A DNA stretch of 64,000 nt from an uncultured Pseudomonadales bacterium (GTDB lineage Bacteria; Pseudomonadota; Gammaproteobacteria; Pseudomonadales; Porticoccaceae), in NCBI GenBank assembly GCA_943788445.1, contig CALSQH010000001.1:1-64000 (forward strand), read 5' to 3'. The translations under genes were made by a program, and so were the position numbers. The first letter of the stretch is position 1; each line of letters begins with the position of its first letter. The notes beneath the pieces were generated by a model. The model did not search any database, was not told where the DNA came from, and saw nothing but the letters and a program-made list of their open reading frames with translations. Positions 51,565 to 61,399 of the stretch are shown here, in pieces.

Positions 51565-52344
51565 ATGAAAAATAGCATGACCAGAGTAGTTGCCCTAGAT
51601 GGCGGGATTAATTTTCGCGATATAGGTGGTTACATCAATAAGGATGGCCGCACGGTTAAATGGCGGAAGATTATGCGCTGTGGTCACCTTGCAGCTCTCA
51701 GTGACAATGATCTGAATACGTTGGAGCAGATTGGCATCAGTCGAGTGCATGACTTTCGGCGCAGTGACGAGCAGGCTCAGTCACCTAGCTGTGCCATTCG
51801 TGCCGATTTTGTAGATGATTATCAGATCTCGATTGGTGATATTTCTCGCTTTTGGGAATTTTTATTTGAGGGTGAGCTGACCGCCGAGTCCTCTCATCAA
51901 TTAGTGGTTAACTCCTACAGTTCCTGCATTGAAGTGGTTATCCCAGCGTTTAGTCGCTTTATGCGCCACATTATAGATAATGCCGATAATGCCTCAGTCT
52001 TTCACTGCTCTGCAGGTAAAGACCGCACCGGTATGGCTGCCGCATTGATTTTATCTGCGCTGGATGTACCCCGAGAAACTATTATTCAAGACTATATGCT
52101 TACTCTGGAGCATTACGATTCGGATAAATTGATTGCCATTGTCGAAGACCACCTCCGCGATGCCAAGGTTGAGCAATGGGATCGCGATTGGTTGATACCC
52201 TACTGCTCTGTCCATCAGGACAATATTATTGCCTTCCTCGACGCCATAGATACCAACTATGGCGATGTTAAAAACTATCTGATATCGGCACTTGGTTTAA
52301 CCCAGGCAGATCTGGATAAAATGCATCACTGCTATTTAGAATAG
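51565..52344 (+). CDS. Tyrosine-protein phosphatase
   Basis: FRDIGGY...FDFRR-like region and active-site loop VFHCSAGKDRTGMAAALIL. Confidence 0.92.
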   Translation: MKNSMTRVVALDGGINFRDIGGYINKDGRTVKWRKIMRCGHLAALSDNDLNTLEQIGISRVHDFRRSDEQAQSPSCAIRADFVDDYQISIGDISRFWEFLFEGELTAESSHQLVVNSYSSCIEVVIPAFSRFMRHIIDNADNASVFHCSAGKDRTGMAAALILSALDVPRETIIQDYMLTLEHYDSDKLIAIVEDHLRDAKVEQWDRDWLIPYCSVHQDNIIAFLDAIDTNYGDVKNYLISALGLTQADLDKMHHCYLE

Positions 52345-52442
52345 CTAGACTGCTTTTTATAAGGCCAAAGGCTTATAATGCCCGCATAAATATTCTTACT
52401 TAAACGTTGAAAGTTAAAAGTTAAACGCTAAAAGGAAGCATC

Positions 52443-53228
52443 ATGATTGATGAAGTAGACCAGACAGAAAAGGTTGTAGACCTAAAGCCGCCAGCGGCAG
52501 GGGATAAGTCTGTGCGCCGTAAAGGCATCTACTTACTGCCGAATATACTAACCACCGGCGCACTATTCGGTGGTTTTTACGCGGTGCTATCTGGCTTTAG
52601 TGGTCAGTATGAATTTGCTGCAATGGCTATTTTTGCGGCAATGATTTTTGACGGTCTCGATGGTCGCGTTGCCCGTATGACCAATACCCAGAGTGACTTT
52701 GGCGTGCAGTACGATAGCCTCTCAGATATGGTTTCGTTTGGTGTGGCACCGGCGGTGGTTGCCTATGGTTGGGGTGTTAGCGATCTCGGCAAACTGGGAT
52801 TAGCGGCGGCTTTTGTCTATGCATCCTGTGCGGCACTGCGTCTTGCGCGCTTTAACGTTCAGGCTGAATTGGCTGATAACAAAACTTTCACAGGTTTACC
52901 CAGCCCTGCGGCGGCGGCTCTGGTTGCTGGTTTTATCTGGTCGACCTCGGATATTGTGCCATCACTGCTCTTGTCGGTGACCGGTGCTGTATTGACTGCA
53001 GCAGTAGGTCTGTTGATGGTTTCTAATTTTAAATACCCAAGCTTCAAAGAATTCGATCTACGCGGCAAGGTGCCGTTTATGGTGATTCTGTCGATCGTTA
53101 TGGGCTTTGTGGTGATTACGATTGATCCACCGCGGATTCTTTTTATTCTGGCGACTATATTTAGTTTTTCCGCACCAGTGATCTGGGCGTGGAAAAAAAT
53201 AATTCGATCCGCTGCCGATAAAGCCTAA
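52443..53228 (+). CDS. pssA: CDP-diacylglycerol--serine O-phosphatidyltransferase
   Basis: LLPNILTTGALFGGFYA and DGLDGRVARMTNTQSDFGVQYDSLSD. Confidence 0.94.
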   Translation: MIDEVDQTEKVVDLKPPAAGDKSVRRKGIYLLPNILTTGALFGGFYAVLSGFSGQYEFAAMAIFAAMIFDGLDGRVARMTNTQSDFGVQYDSLSDMVSFGVAPAVVAYGWGVSDLGKLGLAAAFVYASCAALRLARFNVQAELADNKTFTGLPSPAAAALVAGFIWSTSDIVPSLLLSVTGAVLTAAVGLLMVSNFKYPSFKEFDLRGKVPFMVILSIVMGFVVITIDPPRILFILATIFSFSAPVIWAWKKIIRSAADKA

Positions 53229-53275
53229 GTGATTTTGGCCTTGGCATCAGAGTAAAAAACTGTTTGAATAGACCT

Positions 53276-53377
53276 ATGAGTAATCCCACCGATACAGTGA
53301 CAGCGAAAATCAGTCTTGCGACTGCTTTTTCTGCGCCTTTATATTCTGTATCTGGATTACTTCTCCTCCTGCCCTGA
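53276..53377 (+). CDS. Putative leu leader peptide (MSNPTDTVTAKISLATAFSAPLYSVSGLLLLLP)
   Basis: 33-codon ORF ending Gly-TTA-CTT-CTC-CTC-CTG-Pro-TGA upstream of leuA; stop codon overlaps a long-range inverted repeat. Confidence 0.75.
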   Translation: MSNPTDTVTAKISLATAFSAPLYSVSGLLLLLP

Positions 53378-53451
53378 GGGGCATCTATCGTTAGACCTTA
53401 TCCAAAATTTCGTTCATTGCTCTAGTTGCAATGAAATTCTAGCCCCACAGG
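53372..53451 (+). promoter_or_regulatory. Candidate leu attenuator RNA structure
   Basis: CCCTGAGGGGC (53372-53382) can pair with GCCCCACAGGG (53441-53451) enclosing an AATTT...CATTGC/GCAATG...AAATT hairpin; also competing CCCC-ACA-GGGG hairpin. Confidence 0.6.
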
Positions 53452-53571
53452 GGGTGAATCCGTTTTACAATGTAGCCATTAAAAGACGCTGTTAACATAA
53501 GCTCTTAAAAAACCGCATTAAAGTAATCGCATTAAAACAATGCGTGGCTCGAATTAGGAATAGAAGACATC

Positions 53572-55125
53572 ATGAAGACCCAGTCTAAAGACAATTTAGT
53601 TATTTTTGATACCACATTGCGCGATGGTGAGCAGAGTCCCGGCGCATCCATGACTAAAGATGAAAAAGTACGTATCGCCAAAGCCTTGGAAAAAATGCGC
53701 GTCGACGTCATTGAAGCGGGCTTTGCAATTTCCAGTCAGGGTGATTTTGCAGCTATACAGGCGATTGCCAATACGATTACCGAAAGCCGTATCTGTAGCC
53801 TGTCACGAGCAATTAGAGGTGATATTGAACGTGCCGCAGAAGCCCTAAAAGGCGCCAATGCTGGGCGTATTCACACGTTTATTGCGACGTCCCCGATTCA
53901 TATGAAATACAAACTGCAAATGGAGCCAGATCAGGTTCTTGAGCAGGCAGTAGGGGCGGTAAAAATCGCTCGCAGTTTGATTGATGATGTTGAATTTTCC
54001 CTCGAAGATGCCAGCCGTACCGAGTTTGATTTTATGTGCCGGATTACCGAAGCGGTGATCAATGCCGGTGCACGCACTATCAATCTGCCCGATACCGTCG
54101 GTTATTCAGATCCCGGTGAATATGGCTCAATGGTCAAGCGTTTATTAAATATCGTACCCAATGCCGATAAGGCGATTTTCTCGGTGCACTGCCACAATGA
54201 TCTGGGGTTAGCCGTGGCGAATAGTTTAGCTGCGGTGCAGAACGGTGCGCGGCAGGTTGAATGTACGATCAATGGTTTGGGTGAGCGGGCAGGCAATGCC
54301 TCCCTTGAAGAGTTAGTGATGGCTATTCGCACCCGCCGCGATGTATTCCCCGTTGAAACCAATATAGAGACTGTACATATAGTGCCAACCTCGCGTTTGG
54401 TATCCAGTATCACCGGTTTCCCCGTGCAGCCTAACAAGGCGATTGTCGGCGCCAACGCTTTTGCGCACGAATCAGGTATTCACCAAGACGGAATTTTAAA
54501 ATTCCGTGAAACCTACGAAATCATGAAAGCCGAAGATGTTGGCTGGAGTACTAACAAGTTATCCCTAGGTAAATTATCTGGTCGTGCAGCACTGGCATCG
54601 CGTCTTGATGAGTTGGGTATTAAATTTGATAGCAAAGAAGAGTTCAATGATGTGTTTTTGCGCTTTAAGGCCCTGGCAGATAAAAAGCGTGAAATCTTTG
54701 ATGAGGATTTACAGGCTCTGGTTTCCGATGTGCAGATGGGCACTGAAGCTGATGCCTTAACCTTAGTCGACCTTGAGGTTCTATCCAAATCGGGGCAGGC
54801 GCCGCAGTCTAAGATTGTGATTGATTATCAGGATAAACAACACAGCGCCGAAGCATCTGGCGATGGTGTTGTTGATGCGATCTTTAATGCCATTGAAAAG
54901 CTGGTTAGCAGTGAAACCACCCTGCAGCTGTATTCGGTGAATGCAGTAACCGAAGGTACTGACTCTCAGGGCGGTGTTACTGTTCGGCTTGAGAAAGATG
55001 GACGTATTATCAATGGTCAGGGTGCAGATACCGATATATTAGTCGCCAGTGCCAAAGCCTATTTAAATGCCCTGACATTGATGCGTAACCCGGGTCGCCT
55101 ACACCCACAGTTGGGCGGTGTTTGA
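53572..55125 (+). CDS. leuA: 2-isopropylmalate synthase
   Basis: [68 protein letters not shown]. Confidence 0.97.
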   Translation: MKTQSKDNLVIFDTTLRDGEQSPGASMTKDEKVRIAKALEKMRVDVIEAGFAISSQGDFAAIQAIANTITESRICSLSRAIRGDIERAAEALKGANAGRIHTFIATSPIHMKYKLQMEPDQVLEQAVGAVKIARSLIDDVEFSLEDASRTEFDFMCRITEAVINAGARTINLPDTVGYSDPGEYGSMVKRLLNIVPNADKAIFSVHCHNDLGLAVANSLAAVQNGARQVECTINGLGERAGNASLEELVMAIRTRRDVFPVETNIETVHIVPTSRLVSSITGFPVQPNKAIVGANAFAHESGIHQDGILKFRETYEIMKAEDVGWSTNKLSLGKLSGRAALASRLDELGIKFDSKEEFNDVFLRFKALADKKREIFDEDLQALVSDVQMGTEADALTLVDLEVLSKSGQAPQSKIVIDYQDKQHSAEASGDGVVDAIFNAIEKLVSSETTLQLYSVNAVTEGTDSQGGVTVRLEKDGRIINGQGADTDILVASAKAYLNALTLMRNPGRLHPQLGGV

Positions 55126-55877
55126 TGGACCAGAGCCTGCAACATCAGTATTTACAGACTCTTGGCCTGGTGCAATACGTGCCAAGAGATACTGTCTATG
55201 AAAATACTGATGCTGCAAGCTTGGGTGCGGGTATACCCGTGCCAGCAGTTGAGGAATCTGAAACTGTTGCGAAGAGCGTTAAGCAACCTATTGATATCGC
55301 CGCTCTGGTAAATCTTGATCTGGACAGTAAACCGGCCAGCCCAGCTAAGGCTATAGCCAAGCCTTCAGTACTTGAGTCAGTGATGGAAAAGGCGCAGCCC
55401 GCATTAGCAATTGAGCTGGTGTTTTCACTCTGGCAAGCCAGTGAAGAGCTGTTGGTTTGCAGTGCTGTCGAGAGTGCTCTCGCCGATACTGATGAAATGC
55501 AATTGTTAACCAATATCCTCAATGCTGTCGGCTGTGGTATTAGTCGATTACCGCAGATGGCCTTGGTCGAGTGGCCACCCTATCCCAATGCGCCGGGTGA
55601 TGAGGCTGAGGTAAGGGAGTTTCTCTCGACTTTATTGCACGGACGATTGGTGAAAAAGCCGGTTAAGGCTATTTTGTTGTTGGGTGATAGTGCGGCTAAC
55701 TGGTTGCTGCCTCATGAAACTCTAAACCAACAAAAAGACGGTGGTCGAGTGGTTCTTTCGCAGCAGACAACCGCGCTGCTGTTACCCTCGTTGAGCAGTA
55801 TGATTGAGAACCCAGAGCACAAAGCTATTGCTTGGCAGGAGCTGCAATTTTTAATACCTGCAGCAGTATCATCCTAG
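55125..55877 (+). CDS. Candidate DNA polymerase III psi subunit-like protein (HolD-like), divergent and long
   Basis: N-terminal QYLQTLGLVQYVPRD resembles the HolD N-terminal chi-binding segment; lies immediately upstream of rimI as in E. coli holD-rimI; C-terminal UDG-fold-like region (KAILLLGDSAANWLL). Confidence 0.5.
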   Translation: MDQSLQHQYLQTLGLVQYVPRDTVYENTDAASLGAGIPVPAVEESETVAKSVKQPIDIAALVNLDLDSKPASPAKAIAKPSVLESVMEKAQPALAIELVFSLWQASEELLVCSAVESALADTDEMQLLTNILNAVGCGISRLPQMALVEWPPYPNAPGDEAEVREFLSTLLHGRLVKKPVKAILLLGDSAANWLLPHETLNQQKDGGRVVLSQQTTALLLPSLSSMIENPEHKAIAWQELQFLIPAAVSS

Positions 55878-55912
55878 TTTCTTTAGACGCCTTATAGGGT
55901 ATAGCGGCTGCC

Positions 55913-56386
55913 ATGAAAGAAACCACTGGAAAAATTCTTATCCGCCCTATGTCCCTAGAGGATGTACTGCAGATTGTCGCCATTGAGCGAGAGGCAACAC
56001 CATCTCCCTGGAGTGCAAAGCAGTTCCAACAAAGTCTAGATCAACACCGCTGTCTGGTAATGTGCACTACAGATGGCGATTCAAATTCAATAGTCGGCTA
56101 CGCCATCGTCTCGACGGTACTCGATCAAGCCGAAGTGCTAAATATCTGTATTGGCCCAGAGCATCAAGGTGCGGGATTTGGTTCGCAATTACTCACCCAT
56201 GTGATAAAAGCATTACCCGATGATATTGAGCTGGTGTATTTGGAGGTGCGAGTTTCAAACTTTCGCGCCATACATCTGTATCAGAACCATGGTTTTATTG
56301 AAGTGGGCCAGAGGCGTGATTATTACCCTACAGAATTTGGCCGCGAGGATGCTATTCTGATGAACTTGGTGCGAATTGCAGATTGA
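55913..56386 (+). CDS. rimI: Ribosomal-protein-alanine N-acetyltransferase
   Basis: GNAT motifs: SPWSAKQFQQSL, NICIGPEHQGAGFGSQLLTHVI, LEVRVSNFRAIHLYQNHGFIEVGQRRDYY. Confidence 0.92.
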   Translation: MKETTGKILIRPMSLEDVLQIVAIEREATPSPWSAKQFQQSLDQHRCLVMCTTDGDSNSIVGYAIVSTVLDQAEVLNICIGPEHQGAGFGSQLLTHVIKALPDDIELVYLEVRVSNFRAIHLYQNHGFIEVGQRRDYYPTEFGREDAILMNLVRIAD

Positions 56387-56493
56387 ATAAATCTAAAAGC
56401 CCAGAGTTCTGGGTAATTTGCTAGGCTATTACATATTGATCTGGATTGTGTTCTTATTTGTTCATGCATAGAATAATTTAAAGAGGGAAGGTT

Positions 56494-56946
56494 ATGGCTA
56501 TTGAGTTGTTGTATTGGCACTGGTTGGTGTTGGGAATGTTGTTGGTGGCAGGGGAGATATTTATTCCCAGCTTCACTATTCTCTGGTTTGGTCTCGGGGC
56601 ATTGGTCGTTGGGCTGTTAATGTTGGTGGTTGACCTTAACTTTCCTGCACAGATATTAATTTGGACAGTATCCTCTGTCGCCTTCACAGTTTTATGGTTT
56701 AAATACTTCAAACCTAAGATGATTGATAGAACCAGTGCCGGCATAAGTCGAGATGCGGCTATTGGCGAAGCTGGGCAAGTGATCAAAGCACCGACCGAGC
56801 ACAGTCGCGGCCAGGTGCGTTTTACCACGCCAGTCCTCGGCGATGATGAGTGGGATTTTATATGTGATAACGAGGTTGCCCTAGGCGATCGAGTTCACAT
56901 CAAAGAAATTTCGGGTAATACGTTAATTGTTGTTAAATTGAACTAG
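56494..56946 (+). CDS. NfeD-family protein
   Basis: TM helices plus C-terminal OB-like domain; adjacent to an SPFH gene, the usual pairing. Confidence 0.85.
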   Translation: MAIELLYWHWLVLGMLLVAGEIFIPSFTILWFGLGALVVGLLMLVVDLNFPAQILIWTVSSVAFTVLWFKYFKPKMIDRTSAGISRDAAIGEAGQVIKAPTEHSRGQVRFTTPVLGDDEWDFICDNEVALGDRVHIKEISGNTLIVVKLN

Positions 56947-56993
56947 TGTTAGTTAACGCCAGTTTTTAATGTTTGAGTAAGGGAGAAGATAAG

Positions 56994-57845
56994 ATGGAAG
57001 GTTCTATTGTTGTAGTGGTTTTTTTATTACTGGTTTTAATCACTCTACTAAAGGGTATAAGACTGGTTCCGCAGGGTTCCAAATGGGTCGTTCAGCGACT
57101 GGGTAAATATCATACGTCCCTCAAGCCTGGGTTGAATATTATTGTCCCCTATATTGATAGCGTTTCCTACAAAGTTACGACCAAAGATATCGTCTTGGAT
57201 ATTCCTTCTCAAGAAGTGATAACTCTCGATAACGTGGTTATTGTTGCCAATGCTGTGGCCTATATTAATATTGTTTCCCCAGAGAAGGCGGTTTATGGCG
57301 TTGAGGATTATGAGCTAGCCATACGCACATTGGTGCAGACTTCGTTGCGCTCGATTGTTGGCGAAATGAAATTGGATGATGCTCTGTCTTCTCGCGATCA
57401 GATCAAAGCCAAGCTTAAAGCATCCATTTCAGATGATATTGCCGACTGGGGTATCACCCTTAAGACTGTAGAAATACAGGATATTAATCCCTCCGGCACT
57501 ATGCAGGCAGCGATGGAAGAACAGGCCGCTGCAGAGCGTCAACGTCGCGCTACAGTAACCCGTGCCGATGGTGATAAGACCGCAGCCATCCTTACAGCCG
57601 ATGGTCGATTGGAAGCCTCACGAAGAGATGCAGAGGCACAGGTAGTGTTGGCGGAAGCGACCAAGGCTGCACTGACCAAGGTGAATGAAGCTATACAGGA
57701 CAAAGAGCTGCCGGCGATGTACCTGCTTGGTGAGAAATATGTTGAGGCGCTGCGCGATATGGGGAAATCAGATAATGCCAAATTAGTGGTCTTGCCTGGA
57801 GATCTTCCTGCGGCGGTGCGCAGCATTATGAATAACACCAAATAG
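56994..57845 (+). CDS. SPFH/stomatin/band-7 family protein
   Basis: VPQGSKWVVQRLGKYHTSLKPGLNIIVPYIDSV; ATG at 56994 with GGGAG upstream. Confidence 0.93.
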   Translation: MEGSIVVVVFLLLVLITLLKGIRLVPQGSKWVVQRLGKYHTSLKPGLNIIVPYIDSVSYKVTTKDIVLDIPSQEVITLDNVVIVANAVAYINIVSPEKAVYGVEDYELAIRTLVQTSLRSIVGEMKLDDALSSRDQIKAKLKASISDDIADWGITLKTVEIQDINPSGTMQAAMEEQAAAERQRRATVTRADGDKTAAILTADGRLEASRRDAEAQVVLAEATKAALTKVNEAIQDKELPAMYLLGEKYVEALRDMGKSDNAKLVVLPGDLPAAVRSIMNNTK

Positions 57846-57940
57846 CGCGATTAAAAACCATCCTGTAAATAGTTCGACAGAAGCGTCAACCGAATCATTC
57901 GGTTGGCGTTTGTTTGTGACAATCTCAATGGCTAAGGAAA

Positions 57941-58339
57941 ATGTCAATGTCTAAACTCTATTCTTCATTTTTAATACTACTCTCGGTAGTCCTATTCTCT
58001 AGTGGCTGTGCCAATGGTTATGGTGGCTATGGCGCACCAAAACAAGTCATTATTGATACTCAAGGCGTCAACATGGATCAGTACTACAGTGATTTGGCGG
58101 ACTGTGAAAACTATGCGCGACAGATAGACGTTGCGAGTGAAACCACTGAGGGCGTTGTCGAAGGTGCGGTTGTGGGTGCTGTGATTGGCGCGGTATTAGG
58201 CAACCATGAAACTGCTGAGCGCAGTGCCGGAGCCGGTGCAGTACTCGGCGGTGTAAAAGGTAATAAGCGTGCACGAATTGAGCAGGAACGTATTGTTAGA
58301 CGCTGCTTGGATGGACGTGGTTACAACGTTCTAAATTAG
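57941..58339 (+). CDS. Glycine-zipper lipoprotein
   Basis: Lipobox SSGC; GVVEGAVVGAVIGAVLGNHETAERSAGAGAVLGGVKG glycine-zipper. Confidence 0.8.
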   Translation: MSMSKLYSSFLILLSVVLFSSGCANGYGGYGAPKQVIIDTQGVNMDQYYSDLADCENYARQIDVASETTEGVVEGAVVGAVIGAVLGNHETAERSAGAGAVLGGVKGNKRARIEQERIVRRCLDGRGYNVLN

Positions 58340-58355
58340 TCACTCCGTCACCCTG

Positions 58356-58874
58356 TCAACTTTTAACCGGACGTTTCTGTAGCTTCCGCTGCAATGTTCG
58401 GCGGTGCATTCCCAAACTTCTGGCGGTGGCTGAAATATTGCCATCGTTTTCATTTAAGACTCTTTGAATATGTTCCCACTCAAGTCGATTGACCGAGGGC
58501 GGTGAGTCCTGCACTGCCACATTGCCATCAGTTTTCTCAAAAGCAGCAATAATTTCATCTGCACCAGCCGGCTTGCAGAGGTAGTTGGTAGCACCCATTT
58601 TGATCGCTTCTACGGCGGTTGAGATGCTCGAGTAACCGGTTAGAATAACCACTGCAATATCCGGTTGACTCGTTCGCAGCTGTTGCAATATAGATAAGCC
58701 TGACTCGCGTTCAAGCTTTAAGTCTAGGACCACTCGATCTATAGATGTATTAGAACATTGCGCTATAGCCTGTTCAGCATTGATTGCGGTGACTGCTTGA
58801 TTGCCGCGGCGAGCTAAAACCTTGGCAAGAACCGAGCTAAAGACGGGGTCGTCATCCACGAGTAGATAATTCAT
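58356..58874 (-). CDS. RegA/PrrA/ActR-type response regulator
   Basis: Receiver domain plus C-terminal HIQRVLNENDGNISATARSLGMHRRTLQRKLQKR. Confidence 0.9.
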   Translation of the reverse strand: MNYLLVDDDPVFSSVLAKVLARRGNQAVTAINAEQAIAQCSNTSIDRVVLDLKLERESGLSILQQLRTSQPDIAVVILTGYSSISTAVEAIKMGATNYLCKPAGADEIIAAFEKTDGNVAVQDSPPSVNRLEWEHIQRVLNENDGNISATARSLGMHRRTLQRKLQKRPVKS

Positions 58875-60145
58875 TCAGCACTATTCTCAATAGGTAAAAG
58901 AATGCGCGTCAATGTGCCGCCCTTTGAGTCGTTAGCTGGGACATTTTGCAGACTAACCGAACCGCCAAAACGGGTTAGGGTTGCCTGAGATAAGAAAAGA
59001 CCAATGCCAAGGCCGTCGGCTTTATCAGTGACAAAGGCTTCGCCCAAGGTTTCTATTTTCTCTGAGTCGAGGCCCAGTCCATAATCGCGGATATCAACTC
59101 GCGCAGTATCCCTGTTCCAGCTCAGTTCAACCTCTACAGTTTTACTCGCATCTGCAGCATTGTTCAAAAGGTTGAGTATTGACTGGGCGATAGTGGGATG
59201 AAATATGGCATGGTTGTCCGCACAGTTTGTATAGCGAATATGCGCGTTGAGGGTTGGACGCATTAACTGCCAGCGCTCCAGTACAGTGGCAAAATAGCCT
59301 TGCACTGACTGGGCTTCTAGTTGGCTAGATTGAGATTCTTCGGCAGTTGTTAACAGTTGTTTTAAGGTGATTTTGCACTGTTCAATTTGCTGATTTAGCA
59401 GAACAATATCTGGGTTATCGGCCGCATCGACCAGCATCTCATCTACCAGCAGTTTCATGGTATTTAAGGGGGTACCCAATTCGTGAGCGGTGCCTGCGGC
59501 CAGGGTGCCTACGGCGAGAAGTTGCTCGTCGCGCAACTGTGCCTCTCTCTGCAGGGAAATTTCCTGCTGCTGTATTTTTAATGCCGAGGCCATACGGCTA
59601 ATAAAGTAAATAATAATACCTGCGCTAATCGCAAAGTTTGCCCACATACCTAAAATATGCAGACTGTTATTGCCAGCAGCCTGATGGTGGCTGGGGGCAA
59701 TGGCTGAGATCGGCATATAGTATTTCAACAATAGGCTGTAGGCGGTCATGGCCGCCAGCGCGACAAGAATACTTGAGCGGCGGGACAGGGTGATAGCGGC
59801 AATACTGATGGGGATTAAATAGTAAGAGATAAACGGGTTTGAGGCGCCACCGCTAAAATACAGCAGCAGAGAAAAGAACAGAATATCGATGAGCAGGTGG
59901 ATAAAAAATTCATTGTCAGTAATGGGTACTTGCATGCGGCTGCGCTGCCACGTGGCGACTGTCACTGAAGCGTAGATAGCCAGAACCAGAGCAATGATTG
60001 CCGCGGGAAGACCAATAGGACTGACAAGGGTGAAATAGATCAGCGCAACAATTTGGCCGAGCAGAGCTACAGCTCTAATTGAACTGAGGCGGTATAGATT
60101 TTGTCTCGCGGCTGAATGGGTCTGGTATTGAACTTCGCTTGTCAT
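58871..60145 (-). CDS. RegB/PrrB-type sensor histidine kinase
   Basis: FSGGASNPFISYYLIPISIAAITL membrane motif, H-box GTLAAGTAHELGTPLNTMKLLVDEM, HATPase_c motifs. Confidence 0.92.
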   Translation of the reverse strand: MTSEVQYQTHSAARQNLYRLSSIRAVALLGQIVALIYFTLVSPIGLPAAIIALVLAIYASVTVATWQRSRMQVPITDNEFFIHLLIDILFFSLLLYFSGGASNPFISYYLIPISIAAITLSRRSSILVALAAMTAYSLLLKYYMPISAIAPSHHQAAGNNSLHILGMWANFAISAGIIIYFISRMASALKIQQQEISLQREAQLRDEQLLAVGTLAAGTAHELGTPLNTMKLLVDEMLVDAADNPDIVLLNQQIEQCKITLKQLLTTAEESQSSQLEAQSVQGYFATVLERWQLMRPTLNAHIRYTNCADNHAIFHPTIAQSILNLLNNAADASKTVEVELSWNRDTARVDIRDYGLGLDSEKIETLGEAFVTDKADGLGIGLFLSQATLTRFGGSVSLQNVPANDSKGGTLTRILLPIENSAE

Positions 60146-60281
60146 AGGTAAATGGTATCAGAATTTGCTATCTGTCTAACAGATTCCTCGGTGCCTTTAG
60201 AAAATGAATAAATTATCAATGATTGTCAATCGGCTAAAAAACGTTACTATGTGCGCCTAAAACCAGCGATGAGTAATTTCA

Positions 60282-60647
60282 ATGCAGCCACTCTCTGAAG
60301 ATATTCAAGAAAATCTCGACCGCATGATTGTTGAATGCCTAGAAAAAGGTTGTGTCTGGGGTTTACAAGACAGCGATGAAAGCTGGGCTCTGGTGGGTTC
60401 AACAGATAACGAAACCATTGATGTAATTCCTTTTTGGTCTGATCAGGAATTAGCTCAGGCTCTGTGTAATGGCGATTGGGATATATACAAGCCAGTGGCT
60501 ATCGAGATGGAAGAGTTTCTCGATGACTGGCTTCCGGGAATGCACGCTGATGTGTTGATGGTTGGTGTTAACTGGACCGTGGATCTTGAAGGCCAAGAAT
60601 TTGAACCGTTGGATTTGCTTGAAGAATTTGAAAGCGAGTTAGATTAA
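60282..60647 (+). CDS. DUF2750-family protein
   Basis: WGLQDSDESWALV...VIPFWSDQELAQALCNGDWDIYKPVAIEMEEFLDDWLPGM. Confidence 0.85.
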   Translation: MQPLSEDIQENLDRMIVECLEKGCVWGLQDSDESWALVGSTDNETIDVIPFWSDQELAQALCNGDWDIYKPVAIEMEEFLDDWLPGMHADVLMVGVNWTVDLEGQEFEPLDLLEEFESELD

Positions 60648-60651
60648 AAAA

Positions 60652-61365
60652 ATGTTATTAAAACCGTTTTATAGTGCAAGCAACTCAAAAATAACAATCA
60701 GTGCCGAGCAGGGCAGTAGTTTTGCTAAAACTATCAGCAATGATTTTAATCCCATTCACGATCCACAAAGCAAACGCTTCTGCGTTCCTGGTGATTTACT
60801 TTTTGCACTGGTATTAGAGCGCTATGGCATTAGTGAGAGGATGGGGTTTAATTTTGCTGGCATGGTTTCTGCAGATACTGAGTTATTCTTTCCAGAATCT
60901 CCAGGAGATCATTTTAAGATTATTGATGGTCGTGAAAAGTCATACTTGGAAGTCACTCGCAGTGGCCAGAACTCAAAAAACCTTGCCGCAATAGAAAGTC
61001 TGACAAAAAATTATGTCTACTTTTCCGGGCAAAATTTTCCGCATCTTTTAGTGCCCTTAATGGCTGAAAATAATGTCATGATTAATCCTCAGCGCCCGCT
61101 GGTGATCTATGAGTCAATGTCATTACAGTTTGATAGCCTCGATCTAAAGCAGCCCACAGTTGAATTGATTGGCAATAGCTTAAAGGTTGAAGGAAAGCGT
61201 GGTGACGTGCGCTTTGAATTGCGAATAATGGATCAGGGTAAAAAGGTTGGCAGTGGCGTTAAGACCTTAATTCTAAGCGGTCTGCGCGAATATCAGCAGG
61301 AAGCAATAGATACTATGGTTGCAGATTATATGGCTAGCAAGGATCGCTATTTAGAACTGGCCTAA
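60652..61365 (+). CDS. DUF3581-like family protein
   Basis: ISNDFNPIHDPQSKRFCVPGDLLFALVLERYGIS hot-dog-like motif. Confidence 0.7.
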   Translation: MLLKPFYSASNSKITISAEQGSSFAKTISNDFNPIHDPQSKRFCVPGDLLFALVLERYGISERMGFNFAGMVSADTELFFPESPGDHFKIIDGREKSYLEVTRSGQNSKNLAAIESLTKNYVYFSGQNFPHLLVPLMAENNVMINPQRPLVIYESMSLQFDSLDLKQPTVELIGNSLKVEGKRGDVRFELRIMDQGKKVGSGVKTLILSGLREYQQEAIDTMVADYMASKDRYLELA

Positions 61366-61399
61366 AACCAGCCCTTCTAAATAACGATCCAAAGTTGAG

